Shown: piece after piece, positions 1 through 9,178 of the stretch
Position numbering within the stretch: position 1 is the stretch's first letter
How the letters are laid out: each line of letters starts with the position of its first letter
Origin: Fontibacillus phaseoli
GTDB lineage: Bacteria; Bacillota; Bacilli; Paenibacillales; Paenibacillaceae
NCBI RefSeq assembly: GCF_003337355.1
Contig: NZ_QPJW01000011.1
Location: 1 to 64,000 of the forward strand
Direction of reading: 5' to 3'
Length of the DNA stretch: 64,000 nt
Notes under the pieces: generated by a model
What the model was told of the DNA's origin: nothing
The model's input: only the letters and a program-made list of their open reading frames with translations
The model's database searches: none
Translations under genes and position numbers: made by a program

Positions 1-97
1 TGCTGTGCTGTACTCTCATATGGACTACCTCCAGCTAATTTTTATTGTATATTGTTTAGCCTGTAAGTGTCCAAGGTGATTAGGGGGCTTTATAGTT

Positions 98-675
98 AGC
101 TGTAGGTTTTCCATTTAATCAGCTATTTAGCTGAGTCGGCGCTACTTTCTATCGATACACTGCACTTTAAGAGGGAGTCTTATTTCGGCGGGGAATCATA
201 CCCCGGCTGCTGCTAGGCTGTTGTGCCGGAACAACTAACTGGAAAAATTACAGTTATTTTTAGGCAAACGCTCATTCATTTACAATTAGCTGTAAAACCT
301 ACAGTTAATTTAGCTAGAAATCGCTGAATTCACCTAGATCGGTTGAAATAGATGGAGGTTCTCCATCTATTTTGCGATAAAAGGGTAGTTTCTTTAAATT
401 AGCTGTAGGTTTTCCATTTAATCAGCTATTTAGCTGAGTCGGCGCTACTTTCTATGGATACACTGCACTTTAAGAGGGGGTCTTATTTCGGCGGGGAATC
501 ATACCCCGGCTGCTGCTAGGCTGTAGTGCCGGAACAACTAACTGTAAAACCTACAGTTAATTTGGCTAGAAATCGCTGAATTCACCTAGATCGGTTGAAA
601 TAGATGGAGGTTTTCCATCTATTTTGCGATAAAAGGGTAGTTTCTTTAAATTAGCTGTAGGTTTTCCATTTAATC
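98..675. repeat. tandem intergenic repeat, two copies plus partial third
   Basis: Positions 98-400 and 401-652 are near-identical direct copies, and a third begins at 653 and stops matching after about 675. Copy 1 is 303 bp and copy 2 is 252 bp. The difference is a 51-bp block (about 241-291) missing from copy 2 at a junction between two short palindromes. Each copy carries units of the palindrome family with core CTGTA-GGTTT or its complement. No coding frame is supported here. The first 97 bases show nothing recognisable. Confidence 0.9.
230..424. repeat. four-palindrome element, family B copy 1
   Basis: Four short palindromes are centred at about 246, 297, 359 and 410, giving steps of 51, 62 and 51 bp. 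Their loops read AAAAT, AAACC, GGTTC and GGTTT, so the first two are inverted relative to the last two. The unit at 347-371 has AAATAGATGGA paired with TCCATCTATTT around the loop. Confidence 0.8.
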
Positions 676-676
676 G
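536..676. repeat. four-palindrome element, family B copy 2 (three units left)
   Basis: Units are centred at about 549, 611 and 662 (steps 62 and 51). The first unit expected one step upstream is lost by the 51-bp deletion that distinguishes this copy from the one at 230-424. Confidence 0.75.
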
Positions 677-744
677 GCTTGTCAGCTAGGTAGCGTGCAG
701 TTGTGCCGACTACACCTATGCCGCACGCACCTCGCACACTTTCC

Positions 745-797
745 CCCATCGCAAACAACCGCCCGGGAAAATTCTCCAGGCGGTTGTTTGCGATGGG
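745..797 (-). terminator. strong hairpin after the chemoreceptor gene
   Basis: A perfect 19-bp inverted repeat (745-763 with 779-797, loop 15 nt) starts five bases after the stop codon of the minus-strand chemoreceptor gene. On the minus strand it is followed by GGAAAG rather than a U-run, so it may stabilise the 3' end as much as terminate. Confidence 0.7.
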
Positions 798-801
798 CAG
801 G

Positions 802-2292
802 TCAGCTTTCGATTGCGATCAGTTGTTTGACGGCTTGATCCGTCTCTTCGATTCTGCGAACCATCGGCTCATTTTGTGCGGTCAGCGTGTCAACAGTGGC
901 CAGCAATTGCTGCAGGGTTGCAGACGATTGCTCGATCACCGCGACAAAGTCGTTCACCGCATGCTCGATTTCTCCTGAAGTCTGTTGTACGGAATCAGCT
1001 ACTTCGGAAATGCTCGTCGCACCTATCGTCAGGTCGCCAACGCTTTTGTCGATCGAGTCAAACGCAAGCTTCGTCTGGCTTACAAGCTCCAGACTCCGGT
1101 TCATGCTCGCAGTATTCTCCTCCAGACGGACATGGGACAAGTCGGCCTGACGAGTCGCATGCCCTACGTTTTCGGTAATCTGTTTCGCCGATTCATTCGT
1201 CAGATCCGCAAGTTTGCGAATCTCATTGGCAACGACCTCAAATCCCCGTCCTTGCTCGCCTGCGCGCGCTGCCTCAATGCTGGCGTTCAGAGACAGAAGG
1301 CTCGTTTGGCTGGCAATCTCCTGAATCGAGGTTGTCAGTTCGGCAATTTGATGAATATTTGCGATCAGTGCGCCGATTTCGGTTTTCATTTCATCCATAT
1401 TATTGTGGAATTGATCAATCGTTGTTGTCAGATGCGTAATAATCTCGGCGCCATCCGAGGAAGCATGCTTTGTCGCCATTACCGTATCTACCAAATGAGT
1501 CATGGACTCCAGCATTTGGTTGATTTTCTGATTAGAAGCGTAAATATGGTTGGATATTCCGCCGATCGTCTCCGTCTGAACCGCCGAACCCGTGGCCATC
1601 TCCTGAAAAGCGGTGTTCATTTCCAAGAATGCCTGCTGGCTATCATGACTGTTAAGCCGAATTTCGCCAATGCTCTGGGAGATCGTGCGAGTAGCTTCGG
1701 AGGTTACATTTTCCCGTTCAAGCTCTTTGGCAAGCATCTCCGAGGTCTCATGGCTCAGTTCGCCGATATGCTTTAACATCTTCCTGCTTAAGCCGGACTG
1801 GGCGAGCAACACTGCAGCCGAAACGACATAATAGAATAAATATAGCGAAAATTGTATGCCAGAAACGGGTGCACCCGATGGAGCCATGAAATAATTGATC
1901 AGGATAAGAACCAGGCCGGAGCCGAATGCCGACCATACTACCAAAGGCAAATTGTACATGAGGCCGATACTAAGTACGAAGAAGGCGGATAACCCTCCTG
2001 TTGCACTGCCGCCGTTTTGCAGAATCGGGATCGCGGATATAGCAAACATGCCCAGAACCGCTATTAATGAAATCCACCGTTCGAATTTTTTAGTCAGATA
2101 CCCGAACCATACAACCGTTACCAATACTAAGCAAGGAATCATAATCGACGCAAACGCAGTGCCCCCTGCACGTAATCCAAGCAGCATAACTATCGTTAAT
2201 CCGACCGTAAAGGAAACCATCAAACAGATCATATGATTTCTTTTGCGCAAATCCTGATAAATAAACTGTTTTTGATTTTCCTGCTCCACCAT
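802..2292 (-). CDS. methyl-accepting chemotaxis protein with six-TM sensor
   Basis: Chemoreceptor-type signalling protein of 496 aa. Residues about 20-170 hold roughly six hydrophobic segments and no large extracytoplasmic domain. The rest is the long helical cytoplasmic MCP domain with the conserved hairpin tip ([17 protein letters not shown]) expected to contact CheA/CheW. No clear HAMP domain separates the two parts. The ATG is preceded by AGGAGG at 2301-2306 with an 8-nt gap. It is monocistronic and ends in a strong hairpin. The membrane-embedded input suggests sensing within or at the membrane (for example energy state); the ligand is unknown. Confidence 0.93.
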   Translation of the reverse strand: MVEQENQKQFIYQDLRKRNHMICLMVSFTVGLTIVMLLGLRAGGTAFASIMIPCLVLVTVVWFGYLTKKFERWISLIAVLGMFAISAIPILQNGGSATGGLSAFFVLSIGLMYNLPLVVWSAFGSGLVLILINYFMAPSGAPVSGIQFSLYLFYYVVSAAVLLAQSGLSRKMLKHIGELSHETSEMLAKELERENVTSEATRTISQSIGEIRLNSHDSQQAFLEMNTAFQEMATGSAVQTETIGGISNHIYASNQKINQMLESMTHLVDTVMATKHASSDGAEIITHLTTTIDQFHNNMDEMKTEIGALIANIHQIAELTTSIQEIASQTSLLSLNASIEAARAGEQGRGFEVVANEIRKLADLTNESAKQITENVGHATRQADLSHVRLEENTASMNRSLELVSQTKLAFDSIDKSVGDLTIGATSISEVADSVQQTSGEIEHAVNDFVAVIEQSSATLQQLLATVDTLTAQNEPMVRRIEETDQAVKQLIAIES

Positions 2293-2411
2293 ACTTATTT
2301 CCTCCTGCCAACTTGTGCGAATAGATAATGAAATAAATATCGGCCGGACATGTCGAATTGTGTAGATTTATATCGAATTATGGGGAAAAATATCCTTAAT
2401 TTAGAAAATAA

Positions 2412-2864
2412 TCAATCATACCAACGAACTTCGTACTCGCAATGCTCATCCCCGGAAACGTTGCATTTAGTTTCGCGGACAGTGACCTTCCGGTTCATAA
2501 TCCGCCCTAACGCCCCTTCAAGAATCGCTCCTTCCAGATCGCATACCTTCTTCTCCTCCAGTACGGGAAGTCCCTTGCAAAAGCAGTCATCCACCACGAT
2601 TTTAATCAGATGCTTGTCCCGATGAGTTACGCGGGGCAAGCCGATCTGCAATGTCGCAAACATGTCCAGCAATTCCTCTTCCGTAGAAACCGGCAGGCTT
2701 TCTCCGATTTTCCGGCCAATGGATGCCGTTGTCCCTTTGCCTTCCAGCGGCAAAGCCTCCCTCATTCCGATAAGCCGGATTGCCCGGAACAACTCCAGCG
2801 GCACTTCTTTACCAAGCCGGGTTCGGTGTATCATTTTCAAATCCTCAAAAGAAAATCCATTCAT
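2412..2864 (-). CDS. V4R-domain small-molecule/redox-binding protein
   Basis: Protein of 150 aa that ends in the typical V4R (4-vinyl reductase) signature, KCNVSGDEHCEYEV, a Cys-x3-Gly-Asp-x2-Cys pattern followed by an aromatic/acidic strand. Two further Cys lie at DDCFCKG. V4R domains are found in BchJ and as ligand-binding parts of regulators and often carry metal-binding Cys. The gene stands alone, divergent from the Crp/Fnr gene, with a shared intergenic region carrying a palindrome. A sensor or cofactor-binding partner of that regulator is an inference from position. Substrate unknown. Confidence 0.75.
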   Translation of the reverse strand: MNGFSFEDLKMIHRTRLGKEVPLELFRAIRLIGMREALPLEGKGTTASIGRKIGESLPVSTEEELLDMFATLQIGLPRVTHRDKHLIKIVVDDCFCKGLPVLEEKKVCDLEGAILEGALGRIMNRKVTVRETKCNVSGDEHCEYEVRWYD

Positions 2865-2971
2865 CTTGTTCTCCTCCTGTTCTGCGTGAGGGTCACCTCA
2901 CTTCCATACTTCCAATTTGCCTTATCCGCCTGGTTTCATCCTTGATTCAGGTCAAGTTTTGTCCCCAAAGT

Positions 2972-2989
2972 TTGTGATGTAGCGCACAA
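2972..2989. promoter_or_regulatory. CRP/FNR-type palindrome between V4R and crp/fnr genes
   Basis: TTGTGATGTAGCGCACAA has perfect 5-bp arms (TTGTG and CACAA) and resembles the TGTGA-N6-TCACA consensus of the CRP/FNR family. It lies 58 bp before the chosen Crp/Fnr start, so autoregulation or control of the divergent V4R gene is plausible. Confidence 0.55.
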
Positions 2990-3046
2990 TGTCAGGAATA
3001 GCTTGCTGGTAATTTAGAAGTAAAGATGACTATGGAGGTGCCGAAT

Positions 3047-3754
3047 ATGGCTTGTAAATTGCATTCCACCGGTGCTGGAACGGCTCCTTCCTGCCTGTCC
3101 CGCGTACCCGTCTTTAGTCAATTGCGCCCGGAGGAAGTCGAACTGCTGCATACCGTAATGCGATCACTGCATTTTGCCAAGGGAGAAATGATTTTTCAAG
3201 AAGGAGACCGTTCCGATTCTCTCTTTGTCCTCAGCCGCGGGGTCATTAAGTTGACCAAGCTCGAAGATAACGGGAAAGAGCATATTATCCGACTGCTTTT
3301 TCCCGGCGATTTCTTCGGCCAATTTTCGCTGCTGCAAGAAAAACCCCATTACGCAAACGCCAGTGCGGCCGATGACGCCGATATTTGCTGCATCCACCGC
3401 GCCGACTTTCTTGAGGTGCTGCGCCGAAGTCCCGATACGGCCGCCAGATTTATGACCGCACTGAGCGCACAACTGGAAGAAGCGGACAGTTGGGCAGCGG
3501 TTCTTACTCTCCTTGAGGCCGATCGGCGGCTGGCCAAAATGCTGCTTTATTTCCAGCATAAATCTGCGTCGTCATCCAGTGAATTCACCCTGCCGGTCAG
3601 CAAAAAAGAGCTCGCCGGCGTGATCGGAGCCACGCCGGAAACGCTCAGCCGCAAACTCGGTCAGTTGGTGAGCAGCGGCATAGCGGCCGTCAGCGGACGG
3701 AAGATCATCATCCTGAAAGAACAGGAACTGCGCAGATTGGCGGGCGAGGCGTAA
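3047..3754 (+). CDS. Crp/Fnr-family transcriptional regulator
   Basis: Regulator of 235 aa. Residues about 20-130 form the cyclic-nucleotide-binding-type beta barrel (motif FQEGDRSDSLFVLSRG), followed by the dimer helix and a C-terminal winged helix-turn-helix (VSKKELAGVIGATPETLSRKL), the usual Crp/Fnr DNA-reading helix. Two Cys lie near the N-terminus (MACKL and SCLSR) and a CC pair in the barrel, so a redox or Fe-S role is possible but not proven. The ATG at 3047 has GGAGGTG at 3034-3040. An upstream in-frame ATG at 3026 would place that ribosome site inside the gene. Candidate targets include cydA, ndh and its own promoter. Confidence 0.93.
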   Translation: MACKLHSTGAGTAPSCLSRVPVFSQLRPEEVELLHTVMRSLHFAKGEMIFQEGDRSDSLFVLSRGVIKLTKLEDNGKEHIIRLLFPGDFFGQFSLLQEKPHYANASAADDADICCIHRADFLEVLRRSPDTAARFMTALSAQLEEADSWAAVLTLLEADRRLAKMLLYFQHKSASSSSEFTLPVSKKELAGVIGATPETLSRKLGQLVSSGIAAVSGRKIIILKEQELRRLAGEA

Positions 3755-3824
3755 CGGCAATAGCAAAACTCCAATGTATCTATTCGCTATTCCGGTAAGT
3801 AACCACACCTCGCCGAAACAAACA

Positions 3825-3853
3825 AAAAACCGCGGCCAGCGGCACGCGGTTTT
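3825..3853 (-). terminator. rho-independent terminator between convergent genes
   Basis: The stem AACCGCG/CGCGGTT with a 10-nt loop is followed on the minus strand by TTTTTTGTTT and on the plus strand by a shorter T-run. It serves the ABC exporter operon and probably also the Crp/Fnr gene. Confidence 0.8.
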
Positions 3854-3948
3854 CCGGAGATAATGAAGGAGAACGAAAGGCGAATCACGCCTTCTCAAGC
3901 CTTCAATTTGGGTCAATGAAAGCGCCTAATCAACAAAGAAAGCGCGGA

Positions 3949-5841
3949 TTACCCTGCTTCCTGATCAAAGCCGCCCTTCGAAAATTGGCTGTTGTACAGG
4001 TCGGCATAGAAGCCGTCTTGTTCAAGCAGTTCCTCATGCGTTCCTTGCTCGATAACGGAACCGTGGTTCATCACGAGGATGAGATCGGCATCCCGGATCG
4101 TCGACAACCGGTGCGCGATGACAAAGCTCGTTCTGCCTTTCATCAGCTCGTTCATTGCCTTTTGAATGTAAATCTCGGTCCGGGTGTCCACGCTGCTGGT
4201 CGCCTCGTCGAGAATCAGGATGGCCGGATCGGCGAGAATGGCGCGCGCGATGGTCAAAAGTTGTTTTTGACCCTGTGAAATGTTCGAAGCTTCTTCGTTC
4301 AGGATCGTATCATATCCGCCCGGCAGCGTGCGGATGAAATGATCGGCGTGCGCCGTTTTGGCAGCCGTGATAATCTCTTCTTCTGTTGCGCCTTCGCGAC
4401 CGTAAGCGATATTATCGCGGATCGTGCCGTTGAACTGCCAGGTATCCTGCAGCACCATACCGAACAAGCTGCGCAGATCGCCGCGCTTCATATCGGTAAT
4501 ATTTACGCCGTCGATTCTGATCGCTCCGTCATTCACTTCGTAGAAACGCAACAGCAGATTAATCAGCGTCGTCTTGCCCGCGCCCGTCGGTCCGACGATG
4601 GCGATCGTCTGGCCTTGGGATACCTCGATATTCATGTCCTCAATAAGCGTGTGGTCCGCGTCATATCCGAACTTCACATGATCGAAGACCACGTTGCCTT
4701 TCGGCTGCTCCAGCAGCACCGGAGTCGCCGCTTCCGGAACTTCTTCCTCTTCATCCAAAATTTCAAACACCCGTTCCGCCGACGCTACCGTAGATTGAAT
4801 AATGTTGGCGATATTCGCAGTCTGCGTGATCGGCATCGTAAATTGTCTGGCATATTGGATAAAGGCCTGCACATCCCCTATTTCGATACTCTTTTTTGTA
4901 ACCAGGATCCCGCCTACGACCGACACGAGCACATACCCGATATTTCCGATAAAGCTCATGATCGGCATGATAACCCCGGAAATGAATTGAGCTTTCCAGC
5001 CGGCTTCATACAACCGGCCATTGATTTCGTCGAACTGCTCCAGAGAGCGCCGCTCGCGGCCGAACACTTTGATGATTTTGTGGCCGGTATACATTTCTTC
5101 CACATGGCCGTTCAATTGGCCCAGTTCTTTTTGTTGTCGCACAAACTGCTTCTGCGAGCGCTTGGCGATCGAGGTGATCGCAACGACGCTGAGCGGAAGG
5201 GTCAATACGGCGATGAGCGTCATCAGCGGGCTGATCGACAGCATCATGGCGATAACCCCGATGATCGTCAATACCGATGTAATAAGCTGCGTCAAACTTT
5301 GCTGCAGCGTGTTACTGATGTTATCTACATCGTTTGTAACCCGGCTCAAAATTTCCCCATGCGTCCGGGCGTCAAAATATTTCAACGGCAGCTTGGACAG
5401 CTTGTCGTTCACGTCCCGCCGCAAGTCATAAACAGTTTTCTGCGCGACTCCTGCCATCAAATACTGCTGGAAGTAACTGAATATGGAGCTTAGCACATAC
5501 AGGCCGAGCAAGATCACAATGATCTGCCATACATAATGAAAGTCGATCGTCGCTCCCGGTACGCCTTGCATTTTAGCGATAATGCCTTCAAACAATTTCG
5601 TGGTCGCTTTACCCATAACCTTCGGGCTAAAAATGCTGAATAAGGTACTTAATATGGCCATGACCAAAACGGCGCCGAGCTGATATTTATGGGGCTGCAA
5701 ATAGCGGATCAGTCGTTTCAGCGTACCCTTGAAGTTTTTAGCTTTTTCTACAGGCATTCCCATGCCAGGACCGCCGGGACCTCCGAGACCGCCATGTTTA
5801 CCCTGTCCGCCGGGACCTCTTCTCGATTGCTCCTGGCTCAT
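3949..5841 (-). CDS. ABC exporter half-transporter, catalytically intact subunit
   Basis: Type IV ABC exporter half of 630 aa. An N-terminal Gly/Pro-rich stretch (about residues 7-30) precedes a six-TM domain (about 45-340) and an ATPase domain. Walker A is GPTGAGKTT, Walker B LILDEATSS keeps the catalytic Glu, and the switch His is present (IAHRLST). The signature is ISQGQ instead of LSGGQ, as in one subunit of heterodimeric multidrug exporters (BmrCD/LmrCD type). It overlaps the upstream half-transporter by 4 bp. It should pair with that partner to export drugs or lipid-like substrates at the membrane. Confidence 0.93.
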   Translation of the reverse strand: MSQEQSRRGPGGQGKHGGLGGPGGPGMGMPVEKAKNFKGTLKRLIRYLQPHKYQLGAVLVMAILSTLFSIFSPKVMGKATTKLFEGIIAKMQGVPGATIDFHYVWQIIVILLGLYVLSSIFSYFQQYLMAGVAQKTVYDLRRDVNDKLSKLPLKYFDARTHGEILSRVTNDVDNISNTLQQSLTQLITSVLTIIGVIAMMLSISPLMTLIAVLTLPLSVVAITSIAKRSQKQFVRQQKELGQLNGHVEEMYTGHKIIKVFGRERRSLEQFDEINGRLYEAGWKAQFISGVIMPIMSFIGNIGYVLVSVVGGILVTKKSIEIGDVQAFIQYARQFTMPITQTANIANIIQSTVASAERVFEILDEEEEVPEAATPVLLEQPKGNVVFDHVKFGYDADHTLIEDMNIEVSQGQTIAIVGPTGAGKTTLINLLLRFYEVNDGAIRIDGVNITDMKRGDLRSLFGMVLQDTWQFNGTIRDNIAYGREGATEEEIITAAKTAHADHFIRTLPGGYDTILNEEASNISQGQKQLLTIARAILADPAILILDEATSSVDTRTEIYIQKAMNELMKGRTSFVIAHRLSTIRDADLILVMNHGSVIEQGTHEELLEQDGFYADLYNSQFSKGGFDQEAG

Positions 5842-7580
5842 GCGATCTCCTCCTCCGAAAGCTGCGAATACACGATTTCACGGTACACGTCGCAGGTTCC
5901 CATAAGTTCGTGGTGGGTGCCGATTCCGGCAATCCGGCTTTCGTTCATGACGATAATGCGGTCCGCATCCAGCACGGTACTTACCCGCTGCGCCACAATA
6001 ATTACGGTCGATTCACGGGTTTCGTCCTTCAGTGCCGCGCGCAGCTTGGCATCGGTCTTGAAGTCGAGCGCCGAGAAGCTGTCGTCAAAAATATAAATTT
6101 CCGCTCCCCGGACCAGCGCCCGGGCGATGGACAGACGCTGCTTCTGGCCGCCGGAGACGTTACTCCCCCCCTGCGCGATAATGGAGTCGTATCCCTGCTC
6201 CATTTCGCCGATAAAGTCGGCCGCTTGGGCGATTTTCGCCGCGTGCCGTACTTCCTCGTCGCTTGCTTCCTCTTTGCCGTAACGGATATTGTCCTGTATC
6301 GTTCCGGTAAACAGTACCGCCTTCTGCGGCACAAAACCGATCTTGGCGCGAAGCTCTTCCTGCGGCAAGTCCCTGACATCCATGCCGTCGACAAGTACCC
6401 GTCCGCCATCCACATCATAGAACCGCGGAATCAGGCTGATCAGCGTCGATTTGCCGGAGCCCGTACCGCCGATGATCGCGGTCACTTCCCCCGGGTTGGC
6501 GCTGAATGAGATGTCCTGTACCGCCGGTTGTTCCGCACCGGGATAGCTGAAGGAAACATTCCGGAATTCTACATACCCCTTTTGTTCTCCGGCATGTACG
6601 GGTTCGTCCGCGTCTTTGATCACAGGAACCATATCCAGCACCTCATTGATCCGAACCGCCGAAGCCGAGGCGCGGGGAATCATGACGAACATCATCGATA
6701 CCATGATCAAGGAGAACATGATCTGCATCGCATATTGCAAAAAGGCCATCAGGTCTCCGACTTCCATGTGCCCTGCGTCAATGCGTAGCCCGCCGTACCA
6801 GATGATTGCCACAGAGGAGACGTTCATGACCAGCATCATTATCGGCATCATGAAAGCCATGATTTTGTTGACTTTGATCGACGTATCCGTCAGTTCGAAG
6901 TTCGCCGTTTCAAACCGTTTCTTCTCATGGTTGATCCGGTTGAACGAGCGGATGACCCGCATCCCGGTCAATTCTTCGCGCATAACCAGATTGAGCCGGT
7001 CGATCTTTTTCTGAATCGTCTTGAACAGCGGAATCCCTTTTCTCGCGATCAGGAAGATTGCTGCCGCCAGTACGGGCATGATGACGACCAAAATCAGCGA
7101 CAGCTTAGCGTCCTTGGATACCGCCATAATAATCCCGCCGATGCACATCATCGGCGCCATGACCATCATCCGCAGCATCATGATCAGCACTTGCTGAATT
7201 TGGGTGATGTCATTGGTCGTACGGGTAATCAGCGAGGCGGTGCCGATCTTGTCAAACTCCTCGAGCGAAAAGTTCGATACATGACTGAACACTTTGCCCC
7301 GCAGCGATTTTCCGAAGCCGGAGGCCGCCTTGGACGAATAATAACTTGCTCCAATGGAACAGATCATCCCGCCCAGCGCCACCAACAGCATGAACAGGCC
7401 GATCCGCCAAATGTACGGCGTGTCCCCCTTCACGACGCCGACATCCACGATATCCGCCATGAGCGTCGGCAGGTACAGCTCAGACAGGGTTTGGAAAAAT
7501 ACCAGTACCAAGACGGCCGCAACCAGCCAACGGTATGGCTTCAAATGCCGGAAAAGTTTTATCATCCCCATCATCTCCAC
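5838..7580 (-). CDS. ABC exporter half-transporter, degenerate-site subunit
   Basis: Partner of 580 aa with a six-TM domain (residues about 15-310) and an ATPase. Walker A GGTGSGKST and signature VSGGQ are normal, but Walker B ends FDDSFSALD (Asp for the catalytic Glu) and the switch His is Gln (VAQRVST). With the partner's ISQGQ this makes one non-hydrolysing and one canonical ATP site, the classic asymmetric heterodimer. The gene follows marR by 5 bp and overlaps the next gene by 4 bp, so the three form one operon. The substrate is unknown; multidrug efflux is the usual role of MarR-linked pairs. Confidence 0.93.
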   Translation of the reverse strand: MEMMGMIKLFRHLKPYRWLVAAVLVLVFFQTLSELYLPTLMADIVDVGVVKGDTPYIWRIGLFMLLVALGGMICSIGASYYSSKAASGFGKSLRGKVFSHVSNFSLEEFDKIGTASLITRTTNDITQIQQVLIMMLRMMVMAPMMCIGGIIMAVSKDAKLSLILVVIMPVLAAAIFLIARKGIPLFKTIQKKIDRLNLVMREELTGMRVIRSFNRINHEKKRFETANFELTDTSIKVNKIMAFMMPIMMLVMNVSSVAIIWYGGLRIDAGHMEVGDLMAFLQYAMQIMFSLIMVSMMFVMIPRASASAVRINEVLDMVPVIKDADEPVHAGEQKGYVEFRNVSFSYPGAEQPAVQDISFSANPGEVTAIIGGTGSGKSTLISLIPRFYDVDGGRVLVDGMDVRDLPQEELRAKIGFVPQKAVLFTGTIQDNIRYGKEEASDEEVRHAAKIAQAADFIGEMEQGYDSIIAQGGSNVSGGQKQRLSIARALVRGAEIYIFDDSFSALDFKTDAKLRAALKDETRESTVIIVAQRVSTVLDADRIIVMNESRIAGIGTHHELMGTCDVYREIVYSQLSEEEIA

Positions 7581-7585
7581 TTTCT

Positions 7586-8050
7586 TTATTTAGGAAGATC
7601 CCGATTATGTCTCTCTTTCAAAAACTCAAACACAAGCTCCAGTAAATCGGCCAGTTGAGTGCTCCGCTCATCACCCAAAAAGTCGGACAATTCCTTGAAG
7701 TGGCGGGCATAGACTGTCTTGGCTTCCTGTCTGACCCGTTCGCCTTCCTCGGTCAACTTTACCCGGACGACTCTCCGGTCTTCCTGATCGTGGATCCGGA
7801 CGACCAAGCCGCCGGACTCCAAACTTCGGACCAGCGGAGTCACTGTAGGCGGACTCACGCGCATCATGCTGCTGATACTCGAAACGGTAATACCGCGCTC
7901 TTCCTTCAAGCTTCCTTTTTGGATAATAAACAATACCCTGAGCTCACTGGGCTTGTATCCGTCCAAGACCTGCTTATGCCATTCGGCCTTTCTGAAACGG
8001 CCAAGGACTTCCATTAGTCGCTGGGCTTTGATATCCTCGCCCATGATCAA
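7586..8050 (-). CDS. MarR-family repressor of the ABC exporter operon
   Basis: MarR-type winged-helix regulator of 154 aa. The recognition region is ISSMMRVSPPTVTPLVRSLE followed by the wing HDQEDRRVVRVKLTEEG. It is the first gene of an operon with the two exporter halves. The start chosen is TTG at 8050, with AAGGGGG seven bases upstream; an ATG six bases further in is the alternative. A dyad lies between its -35 and -10 elements, the usual arrangement for autorepression relieved by ligand. Confidence 0.9.
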   Translation of the reverse strand: MIMGEDIKAQRLMEVLGRFRKAEWHKQVLDGYKPSELRVLFIIQKGSLKEERGITVSSISSMMRVSPPTVTPLVRSLESGGLVVRIHDQEDRRVVRVKLTEEGERVRQEAKTVYARHFKELSDFLGDERSTQLADLLELVFEFLKERHNRDLPK

Positions 8051-8082
8051 CTCATCGCCCCCTTTAATTTATTTATACACTT

Positions 8083-8111
8083 TAATATTTAGTCGACTTA
8101 TTTATTCGCAA
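8083..8111 (-). promoter_or_regulatory. marR promoter with operator in the spacer
   Basis: On the minus strand TTGCGA (8111-8106) and ATATTA (8088-8083) are 17 bp apart. Between them lies AATAAGTCGACTAAAT, an imperfect palindrome around GTCGAC. A bound MarR dimer would block RNA polymerase. Confidence 0.6.
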
Positions 8112-8167
8112 ACCTAATTATAGGAGCCTAAAAATCCAAAGTCAAGCAACAGGTCCCCCCTAAAAAA

Positions 8168-8211
8168 ATAGACCGCCTGATCGGGATTTTTTCCCGATAC
8201 AAGGCGGTCTA
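8168..8211 (-). terminator. terminator of the deacetylase gene
   Basis: A long hairpin (ATAGACCGCC with GGCGGTCTAT, inner TCGGGA with TCCCGA) is followed on the minus strand by a seven-T run. It lies 32 bp past the deacetylase stop. Confidence 0.85.
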
Positions 8212-8242
8212 TTTGTGTGTCTGGCTAAAGCAACGATTCAAG

Positions 8243-9085
8243 CTAAGACTGTTGTTCCTGCGGCCGCTTGCCGAGCTCGTCCAGGTTGCGGAACTCATAG
8301 CCCTGACGACGGGCTTCGTCGATAATCGCGCCCAAGGCGGCGGCGTTATCTTTGGAGACGGAATGCAGCAAAATTACCGCGCCGGGATGCAGCTGTTGCA
8401 CGACTTTTTGATAGGCATAGGCAGTCCCTTTCTGGTCATTCACGTCCCAATCCTTGTAGGCGACCGACCAGAACACGTTCGTATACCCGAGTTCTTTCGT
8501 CACCCGCAGTACCCGATCACTGAAAATCCCGCGCGGCGGACGCAAATAACGCATCCGGTCGGTACCGGTCAATTGCGCTGACGCCTGTTTCACACGGTCA
8601 AGCTCTTCTTTGATGCGGGTATCCGTAATCGTCGTCATGTCCGGATGGCTCCAGGAGTGGTTGCCGACCAGATGCCCTTCCGCAGCCATTCTTTTCACGA
8701 GATCCGGCTGATCCTTTACATAGTGACCGGTGATGAAGAACACTGCGGGCACCTTCTTCGCCTTCAACGTATCGAGGATCGGCGAGGTATACCCGTTCTC
8801 GTACCCGTTGTCGAAGGTAAGGAACAGGTCCTTGCGGGACGTATCCCCCAAAAAAATCGCGCCATGCTTGTCCACGATCTCTTTGAAGCCTTCTTCATTA
8901 ATGGAAGGAAGCTGTCCGCCCACGCTTCTTTTGAATCCGAAATGATAAGGCACATCGGCAGAAACGGCGGAAGTACTAGCAGCGGCAACAGCGGCTGTAG
9001 CCGGGGTAGAAGCCAAAGCCTCTCCCGCGTTTACAGGGCTGAAGAGAAAGCAGGCGAGCAAGCCCGAAATCCAGGCAACCTTCAT
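8243..9085 (-). CDS. pdaA: PdaA-like polysaccharide deacetylase, secreted
   Basis: NodB-type deacetylase of 280 aa with a signal peptide (MKVAWISGLLACFLFS). Motifs LTFDNGYENGYT, GNHSWSHPD (metal His pair), RPPRG and LLHSVSKDNA match B. subtilis PdaA, which removes the N-acetyl group from muramic acid on the way to muramic delta-lactam in spore cortex. The family's usual TFDDG is TFDNG here, as in PdaA itself. The start at 9085 has GGAGAGG upstream and gives a clean signal peptide; an in-frame GTG at 9148 adds 21 residues without one. Monocistronic with its own terminator. It implies endospore formation. Confidence 0.88.
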   Translation of the reverse strand: MKVAWISGLLACFLFSPVNAGEALASTPATAAVAAASTSAVSADVPYHFGFKRSVGGQLPSINEEGFKEIVDKHGAIFLGDTSRKDLFLTFDNGYENGYTSPILDTLKAKKVPAVFFITGHYVKDQPDLVKRMAAEGHLVGNHSWSHPDMTTITDTRIKEELDRVKQASAQLTGTDRMRYLRPPRGIFSDRVLRVTKELGYTNVFWSVAYKDWDVNDQKGTAYAYQKVVQQLHPGAVILLHSVSKDNAAALGAIIDEARRQGYEFRNLDELGKRPQEQQS

Positions 9086-9178
9086 AAGGAAAGTCCTCTC
9101 CTCGTCTTGTATTGTAGAAATACTCCGCTTAATTTCAGCAACTTTCACCAGGAATATACATGCGATTTCTTCATTTGG

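Noticed and set aside
4339..5493. 384-residue plus-strand frame
   Set aside because: Antisense shadow of the ABC exporter subunit.
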